A DNA stretch of 10,259 nt from an uncultured Lachnospiraceae bacterium (GTDB taxonomy: Bacteria; Bacillota; Clostridia; Lachnospirales; Lachnospiraceae), in assembly GCA_948688495.1 (NCBI GenBank), contig CAPQSW010000022.1, positions 1 through 10,259 on the forward strand, in the 5' to 3' direction. The position numbers and the translations under genes are program-made. Under the pieces are notes generated by a model. That model was not told the origin of the DNA. It saw nothing but the letters and a program-made list of their open reading frames with translations, and ran no database searches. This document shows positions 6,991-10,259 of the stretch, piece by piece; within the stretch, counting starts at the first letter, position 1; each line of letters begins with the position of its first letter.

Positions 6991-7031
6991 AAATGGGGTG
7001 TTGCGTTGAATAAACGCGACACCCCATTTTT
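6991..7031 (+). terminator. Strong Rho-independent terminator of the amidohydrolase-symporter operon
   Basis: A 17-bp stem pairs 6991-7007 with 7013-7029, with one G-U, around the loop GAATA. A T-run covers 7027-7031. The A-run at the 5' foot is short. Confidence 0.93.
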
Positions 7032-7033
7032 GG

Positions 7034-7070
7034 AAAAGGGGCTGTCATTTAGGTTTGACATGCCCTTTTT
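7034..7070 (-). terminator. Terminator-like hairpin after the decayed XRE regulator
   Basis: AAAAGGG (7034-7040) pairs with CCCTTTT, and TGTCA (7043-7047) with TGACA, across a 2x2 mismatch. Read on the minus strand it directly follows the stop codon of the regulator remnant and ends in TTTT. It would also face rightward transcription that passes the previous terminator. Confidence 0.5.
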
Positions 7071-7340
7071 TAAAATTTCTTATGCAGCCTGTTTATGAAA
7101 GTAAGTATCAGAAGTATATCATCATCGCTAAGTCCCTTTAATTCATCGACAACCTTGGAAATCAGGGCAGGATTGTTCCGGTTGGAATCGAAGAATTCAC
7201 AGGGGGTAATGTTGAAATAATCACAAATGGAAAAAAATTCACTCATCGAGGGCAGGGCTTTGCCGGAGGAAATATTATATATATCCGCGGCTGTGCCCTA
7301 AATCATAGCTCATCTGATATTCAGACACGCCTTTTAATAA
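7070..7340 (-). pseudogene. 5'-truncated, frameshifted XRE-type helix-turn-helix regulator
   Basis: The minus strand encodes, in two frames, most of an XRE DNA-binding domain of the small Clostridia type. The upstream frame reads KGVSEYQMSYDLGHSRGYI and then hits TAA. The downstream frame reads IYNISSGKALPSMSEFF, then ICDYFNITPCEFFD and an end segment VVDELKGLSDDDILLILTF, stopping at 7070-7072. The two join perfectly at GYI-YNISSGK if one TA unit is restored in the run TATATATAT (7276-7284). The first roughly 20 residues expected before KGVSEYQ are absent, with no ATG or Shine-Dalgarno in place, so the gene is also truncated at its 5' side near 7340. It would have been a transcription regulator; its target is unknown. 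A sequencing error could explain the frameshift but not the missing start. Confidence 0.75.
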
Positions 7341-7359
7341 GAAAGGTAGGAAATAGCTA

Positions 7360-7365
7360 TATAAT
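7360..7365 (+). promoter_or_regulatory. Possible -10 element before the 48-codon ORF
   Basis: TATAAT lies 37 nt before the ATG at 7403. No acceptable -35 element is seen at 16-18 nt, so this is weak. Confidence 0.25.
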
Positions 7366-7402
7366 AATTAAAGTATCATATGAATGAGAAAGGGAGACAG
7401 AG

Positions 7403-7549
7403 ATGGATCATGATGAGAAGCAAATGTTATTAGAAAGCCAGGATAAAAAGGCAATCACCGGTTTGCTTGAAAATATTAATATGATGTTGAAAGATACAGA
7501 TGCATTGGAGGAAAAGAAATTTGTTAAAAATTTTCTGCAGAAAATCTGA
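7403..7549 (+). CDS. Small 48-residue ORF, unidentified, probably the 5' end of a broken gene
   Basis: The ATG at 7403 has GGGAG 6 nt upstream. The product is charged and helix-like: it begins MDHDEKQMLLESQDKK and contains the hydrophobic-heptad stretch ITGLLENINMMLKDTDALEE. It has no signal peptide, and I do not recognise the family. The stop codon TGA (7547-7549) lies just where the surface-protein fragment begins in another frame, so the stop is probably created by the joint and the original protein was longer. The good ribosome site and the initiation context suggest that the 5' part is a genuine gene start. It runs divergently from the decayed regulator, a common place for a regulator's target gene, but that link is inference. 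Confidence 0.45.
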   Translation: MDHDEKQMLLESQDKKAITGLLENINMMLKDTDALEEKKFVKNFLQKI

Positions 7550-7997
7550 TAATAAAGCTGTGAAAGTGAGCAGCAAGGGAAAAGTAACCATTCAGGGTAC
7601 CGGATGTGCAGTTATAACCATTAAGGCTGCCGGAACAAGCAATTATAATGAAGAAAACGTAAAAGTGACGGTTCTTGTGAGTCCGAAGAAGCAGACGCTG
7701 CAAGCGCCAAAGGCTTTAGCGGGGAGGAAACTGAAAATAAGCTGGAAGAAGGATACGAAGGCGGCAGGTTATGAGGTTCAGTACAGCACAGATAAGAATT
7801 TCAAGAATAAAAAAGCTACAAAAACCAAAGTTGTAAAGAGCAATAAAACAATATCCGTCACAATTGGGAAGCTGGCCAAAGGAAAGAAATATCATGTAAG
7901 GGTGCGTGCCTACAAAACGGCCAAGGCCGCTGGGAAGAACCAAAAGCTGTATGGCAAGTGGAGCAGTACAAAGAGAAGCGGAAAGATTAAGAAATAA
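7544..7997 (+). pseudogene. 3' fragment of a Big_2/fibronectin-III surface protein
   Basis: From about 7544 the frame reads SDNKAVKVSSKGKVTIQGTG and continues into VITIKAAGTSNYNEENVKVTV, the later strands of a Big_2 immunoglobulin-like domain. An FN3 domain follows: LKISWKKDTKAAGYEVQYST, ending KKYHVRVRAYK and LYGKWSSTKRSGKIKK. Lys-rich Big_2-FN3 tails of this kind close large secreted surface proteins in Lachnospiraceae. The first part of the Big_2 domain, the signal peptide and everything before are missing. An ATG at 7500 in the same frame encodes residues unlike the family (MHWRKRN...), which are the 48-codon ORF read out of phase. It is therefore a piece left by a deletion or recombination that cut inside a domain, and it is unlikely to be secreted. 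Confidence 0.8.
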
Positions 7998-8008
7998 TTT
8001 CATTTATG

Positions 8009-8030
8009 GGAAGGAGGGACACCTCCTTCC
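8009..8030 (+). other. Perfect 9-bp hairpin lacking a T-run, after the surface-protein fragment
   Basis: GGAAGGAGG (8009-8017), the loop GACA, then CCTCCTTCC (8022-8030). It stands 11 nt after the stop codon, where a terminator is expected, but is followed by TATTGCGAGG instead of Ts. It may be a terminator cut at its base by a second joint near 8031. The left arm also contains a perfect Shine-Dalgarno sequence, which the hairpin would hide. Confidence 0.6.
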
Positions 8031-8304
8031 TATTGCGAGGAGGCAGGATGCAGCAAGCGATTATGCACTTTCTTATGTAGGAAATGATAGTATAAAAGAA
8101 TTGCTGAAGGATGGAATAAAAGGCGGAATGGAGGAATATACAGATTCCGGATCTATAAAGTCGGCATTGGAGGGTGCTCAGAAATCTGTTTCAGATGGCA
8201 TTGAATGCCAAATTGCAGATGCGCCATTGGAAACGGCAGGAGCCGCTGTGCAGAGCGTGGAACCGGTAGAATCCCCAGACGCATCTGAGGCGGAAGGGAA
8301 CTGA
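8031..8304 (+). pseudogene. 3' part of an unidentified gene (no start codon)
   Basis: A frame open from before 8031 to TGA at 8302-8304 encodes DAASDYALSYVGNDSIKELL, then KDGIKGGMEEYTDSGSIKSA and an acidic, Ala- and Pro-containing tail ending SPDASEAEGN. The composition looks like a real protein: a helical part followed by a disordered acidic C-terminus. No ATG, GTG or TTG with a ribosome site begins it. The ATG at 8048, preceded by GAGGAGG, is in another frame and stops after 10 codons. I do not recognise the family. It is best read as the 3' end of a gene whose 5' part was lost at a joint near 8031. A frameshifted small gene starting at 8048 is the alternative. Confidence 0.4.
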
Positions 8305-8309
8305 TATTA

Positions 8310-8347
8310 ATAGCGAAAGCTCAAAAACCAATACTTTTGAAAGCTAT
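8310..8347 (+). other. Imperfect inverted repeat before the esterase promoter
   Basis: ATAGC (8310-8314) matches GCTAT (8343-8347), and TCAAAA (8321-8326) matches TTTTGA (8335-8340), with unpaired bases between. No T-run follows. It may be a weak terminator of the preceding fragment; its right edge touches the -35 element of the next gene. Confidence 0.3.
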
Positions 8348-8375
8348 TGCCTTTTGGTCGGCCACAATGTATAAT
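8347..8375 (+). promoter_or_regulatory. Probable promoter of the SGNH esterase gene
   Basis: TTGCCT (8347-8352), a 17-nt spacer and a perfect TATAAT (8370-8375). Transcription would start near 8382, giving a 5' leader of about 50 nt before the ATG at 8433. Confidence 0.6.
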
Positions 8376-8432
8376 ATTATTACAGTTAAGGAAATACCTA
8401 AATTCTGTTGTATAAAATGGTGGATTATAACA

Positions 8433-9065
8433 ATGAAAACAGTATTATGTTATGGAGATTCTAATACATATGGATACAACCCATCCAATGGATTCCGTTA
8501 TCCGGAGGATGTACGGTGGACAGGAAGGCTGCAGCTTTTATTAGGGGAAGATTATCGGGTAATAGAGGAAGGCTGCAATGGAAGGACTACAATATTTGAC
8601 GATCCCCTGGAGGGCTGGAAGAATGGACTTGGCTATCTGCGCCCCTGCCTGAATTCCCACAAGCCTGTAGATATTGTTATCCTGATGCTTGGGAGTAACG
8701 ACTTAAAGGAGACATTTCATGCAAGTGCAGAGCAGATCGCAGACGGGGCAGCAACTCTGGTAAATGTGATTCACTCATTTACCAGGGAGAAGCAGGGCTT
8801 CCCGCCGCAGATTATCCTTGTCTCCCCGCCACAGATTGGAGAGGGAATCTGTTTCTCTCCGTTTTATGGGGCGTTTTCTGAGGATGCCATTGTCCGTTCG
8901 AGGGAATTTCCAAAGTGGTATCGGAAGGCAGCAGAGGAACATAACTGCATATTTTTTGACGCGGCGCAGTATATACAGGCGTCAGAGGAAGATTCCCTGC
9001 ATCTTACGCCAGAAGCCCATGCGAAGCTTGCAGAAGAATTATATAAGGTGGTTAGGAAGTTATAA
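8433..9065 (+). CDS. SGNH-family esterase/acyltransferase (MsAcT / AxeA2 type)
   Basis: This 210-residue cytosolic hydrolase has no signal peptide. The blocks are in order: CYGDSNTYG with the nucleophile S10, EEGCNGRTT (45-53) with an oxyanion-hole Gly, LGSND with N89, and EEDSLHLTPEAH with the catalytic D187 and H190. The stretches DVRWTGRL, VIEEG and RTT.FDDP, and the stretch YLRPCL...H.P.D.VI.MLGSND, follow closely the Mycobacterium smegmatis acyltransferase MsAcT and acetyl-xylan esterases such as AxeA2, as I remember them. It probably removes or transfers small acyl groups, for example from acetylated sugars. The ATG at 8433 begins exactly where the family begins; an in-frame ATG at 8337 would add 32 unrelated residues and would precede the promoter. 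The ribosome site is weak (GGTGGA). Its stop codon overlaps that of fic. Confidence 0.92.
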   Translation: MKTVLCYGDSNTYGYNPSNGFRYPEDVRWTGRLQLLLGEDYRVIEEGCNGRTTIFDDPLEGWKNGLGYLRPCLNSHKPVDIVILMLGSNDLKETFHASAEQIADGAATLVNVIHSFTREKQGFPPQIILVSPPQIGEGICFSPFYGAFSEDAIVRSREFPKWYRKAAEEHNCIFFDAAQYIQASEEDSLHLTPEAHAKLAEELYKVVRKL

Positions 9066-9815
9066 TTTGAGTAATCGACAGTAATCTCGTTCTGTTTCAA
9101 TTACACATTCTGCAATCAGCCGGGAGAATGGCTCCATGTCCTTTTGTTGTCTGGAAGCAGAAAGGGCATTGATATAATCATTTTGCCAGATGGGAGGGAT
9201 TGAAACCACACCATAGCCTTTGTTGACAAGGATAAGGTTCATCAAAAGGCGGGCAGTCCTGCCGTTTCCATCAATGAAGGGATGAATATCTACCAGCCGT
9301 TTATGTGCCATTGCTGCCAGTTCAATCGGGTGCAGGGTAACCTGGGAGGAACGAATCTGATCTGTGAGATGATTCATCAGCCGTGGCACTTCATCTGGGG
9401 CAGGAGGGATGTACTCTGTTCCAGAAATATAAACCTGGGTGGAACGGTATTGTCCAGCGGCATCAGCATCGACCTTCTGGTAAAAAAGGTAGTGGAGCTT
9501 TTTGATGGTTTCTTCTGTAATATCCATATCCTGCTGCCTTGCCAGTTCCAGCATGAAGTCGTATGCCAGGCTATGTCCAACAGTCTCGTAGCAATCTTTC
9601 AGTGGACGGCCGCCAACAGTTATACCGTCTTCAAGGAGTATTTTGGTCTCAGATATGGTGAGGGTATTTCCTTCCAGGGCGTTGCTGCTGTAGGTAAAGC
9701 CGATACGGAAATAATTGTCCAGAGATTTCAATTCTTCTTTTGCTAGTGGTCGGGCAGAGGATATTTTTTGCTTATAGGAATCAGCTTTTTTTAGAAGTTC
9801 CTGCAGTGTCGGCAT
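9060..9815 (-). CDS. Fic family protein (class II, autoinhibited AMPylase type)
   Basis: Fic proteins transfer AMP, or another nucleotide part, to hydroxyl side chains of target proteins. The catalytic motif HPFIDGNGRTAR (178-189) is complete, with H178 as base, D182 for Mg2+ and both arginines. The N-terminal helix carries S44-N-A-L-E48-G-N50, matching the inhibitory motif (S/T)xxxE(G/N)N. E48 should reach R189 and hold the enzyme off, which defines class II. The flap segment YRSTQVYISGTEYIPPAP (123-140) is present, and the protein has 251 residues. There is no obvious extra DNA-binding domain. AAAGGA lies 9 nt before the ATG. The small gene upstream on the same strand ends 24 nt away and may share its transcript. 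Its 3' end overlaps the esterase by 6 nt, tail to tail. Targets are unknown. Confidence 0.95.
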   Translation of the reverse strand: MPTLQELLKKADSYKQKISSARPLAKEELKSLDNYFRIGFTYSSNALEGNTLTISETKILLEDGITVGGRPLKDCYETVGHSLAYDFMLELARQQDMDITEETIKKLHYLFYQKVDADAAGQYRSTQVYISGTEYIPPAPDEVPRLMNHLTDQIRSSQVTLHPIELAAMAHKRLVDIHPFIDGNGRTARLLMNLILVNKGYGVVSIPPIWQNDYINALSASRQQKDMEPFSRLIAECVIETERDYCRLLKL

Positions 9816-9839
9816 GGTAGCACATCCTTTCTTTTTCTC

Positions 9840-10157
9840 TTAGATATTACTATTATGCAATGGTCGGGAAGTTTTTGCAATTAGAAATTTCTTTTCTTTA
9901 ATGTCGAATACACTTTCATTTATTTTATTGTTATCCTCCCAGGTGATAATTGCCTGGGAGCGGTCTTCATTCAAGGTAATATCCCGATATATTTTTCCAT
10001 TCAAATCTGAAAATTCCCATGTTTTCTCAATGCTTCCATCCAGATAAAAAAGCGTACACCCCTGGATGGTCTCAACGCCGTTTTCATCGATTTCAGTGAC
10101 AACCTGCAGGGAATAGAAAAATTGTCCTGTGATAGTGTCCGCAAAAATAGCGAGCAT
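9840..10157 (-). CDS. Small unidentified protein, beta-rich, 5' end uncertain
   Basis: The frame encodes up to 105 residues from the ATG at 10157. The predicted pattern alternates short strands and turns: VVTEIDENGVETIQG, TLFYLDGSIEKTWEFSD, IYRDITLNEDRSQAIITWED and NESVFDIKEKKFLI. No signal peptide or known motif is visible. No ribosome site precedes the ATG, and the frame opens only three codons earlier after a TGA. In another frame, the DNA just upstream reads IIYQKYIERRDWADTIR, which also looks protein-like, so the gene may be frameshifted near 10160 or truncated. The stop is 24 nt before fic, so the two could be co-transcribed. I cannot assign a function. Confidence 0.45.
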   Translation of the reverse strand: MLAIFADTITGQFFYSLQVVTEIDENGVETIQGCTLFYLDGSIEKTWEFSDLNGKIYRDITLNEDRSQAIITWEDNNKINESVFDIKEKKFLIAKTSRPLHNSNI

Positions 10158-10211
10158 CGGATTGTATCAGCCCAATCCCGTCTTTCAATATATTTCTGAT
10201 AAATAATATAA

Positions 10212-10238
10212 AGAGCCACTTGAAAATCAAGCAGCTCT
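10212..10238 (-). terminator. 12-bp inverted repeat, possible terminator of a minus-strand gene beyond the window
   Basis: AGAGCCACTTGA (10212-10223) pairs with 10227-10238 around an AAA loop, with two G-U pairs when read as minus-strand RNA. On the minus strand it is followed by the T-rich sequence TTTATATTATTT. The T-run is interrupted, so termination is uncertain. Confidence 0.45.
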
Positions 10239-10248
10239 CATGTATAAT
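10220..10248 (+). promoter_or_regulatory. Candidate rightward promoter at the window end
   Basis: TTGAAA (10220-10225), a 17-nt spacer and TATAAT (10243-10248). The -35 element and most of the spacer lie in the inverted repeat 10212-10238, which could act as an operator. Any gene it serves lies outside the window. Confidence 0.4.
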
Positions 10249-10259
10249 CTACTTAGAAG

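Noticed and set aside
7291..7300. Reverse-strand match TTAGGGCAC to the tandem repeat of 1-119
   Set aside because: Nine bases only, without the hairpin context, and explained by the Leu-Gly-His codons of the XRE remnant.
7500..7543. ATG as start of a 165-residue Big_2/FN3 protein
   Set aside because: The first 15 residues are the 48-codon ORF read in another phase. There is no signal peptide, and the Big_2 domain begins in mid-fold.
8048..8080. ATG with a strong GAGGAGG ribosome site
   Set aside because: Its frame ends after 10 codons. Kept only as a hint of a possible frameshift.
8337..8432. Upstream ATG for the SGNH esterase
   Set aside because: The 32 added residues do not look like the family, and the likely promoter (8347-8375) lies after this ATG.
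9282..9746. Plus-strand 154-residue open frame
   Set aside because: It is antisense to fic, whose Fic motif and family features are unambiguous. It has no ribosome site.

Overview
The window looks like a chromosomal segment of a gut-type Clostridia, most probably Lachnospiraceae. The reasons are moderate GC with AT-rich intergenic DNA, strong AGGAGG-type ribosome binding sites, a tRNA-Gly without an encoded CCA, a DegV protein, and the tail of a Lys-rich Big_2/fibronectin-III surface protein of a style common in that family. The assignment is inferred from style and was not searched.

Left part (1-3742): two copies of a 67-nt tandem repeat, each folding into a two-tier hairpin, lie in front of an M18 aminopeptidase. 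The aminopeptidase is followed 19 nt later by a transglutaminase-like lipoprotein. A 174-nt AT-rich gap with candidate promoters precedes a DegV family fatty-acid-binding protein. A long bipartite hairpin closes this + strand block.

Middle (3791-7031): a minus-strand single-pass membrane protein with a degenerate FMN-binding-like domain is divergent from a tRNA-Gly(GCC). The tRNA has a consensus promoter (TTGACA, 17 nt, TATAAT) and a clear terminator. Next is a two-gene operon of an amidohydrolase and a Na+/solute symporter, translationally coupled by a 7-nt overlap. It has a perfect 12-bp palindrome inside its candidate promoter and a 17-bp terminator stem at its end. The layout suggests uptake of a small solute and its hydrolysis or decarboxylation; the substrate cannot be told from sequence.

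Scar region (7032-8304): about 1.3 kb of decayed DNA. It holds a 5'-truncated, frameshifted XRE-type regulator on the minus strand, broken at a TA-dinucleotide run. It also holds a 48-codon ORF ending at an apparent recombination joint, the 3' end of a Big_2/FN3 surface protein with no 5' end, a hairpin that lacks its T-run, and the 3' part of an unidentified gene. These look like pieces of at least three former genes joined together.

Right part (8305-10259): an SGNH esterase/acyltransferase of the MsAcT/AxeA2 type has its own promoter and runs tail to tail, with overlapping stop codons, into a Fic protein with an intact catalytic motif and an N-terminal autoinhibitory motif. Upstream of fic on the same strand is a small unidentified beta-rich ORF with a doubtful 5' end. 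The window ends in an inverted repeat that overlaps a rightward promoter-like pair.

I see no CRISPR array, transposase, integrase or complete mobile element, and no clear new multi-gene system. The least explained items are the tandem hairpin repeat and the scar region.
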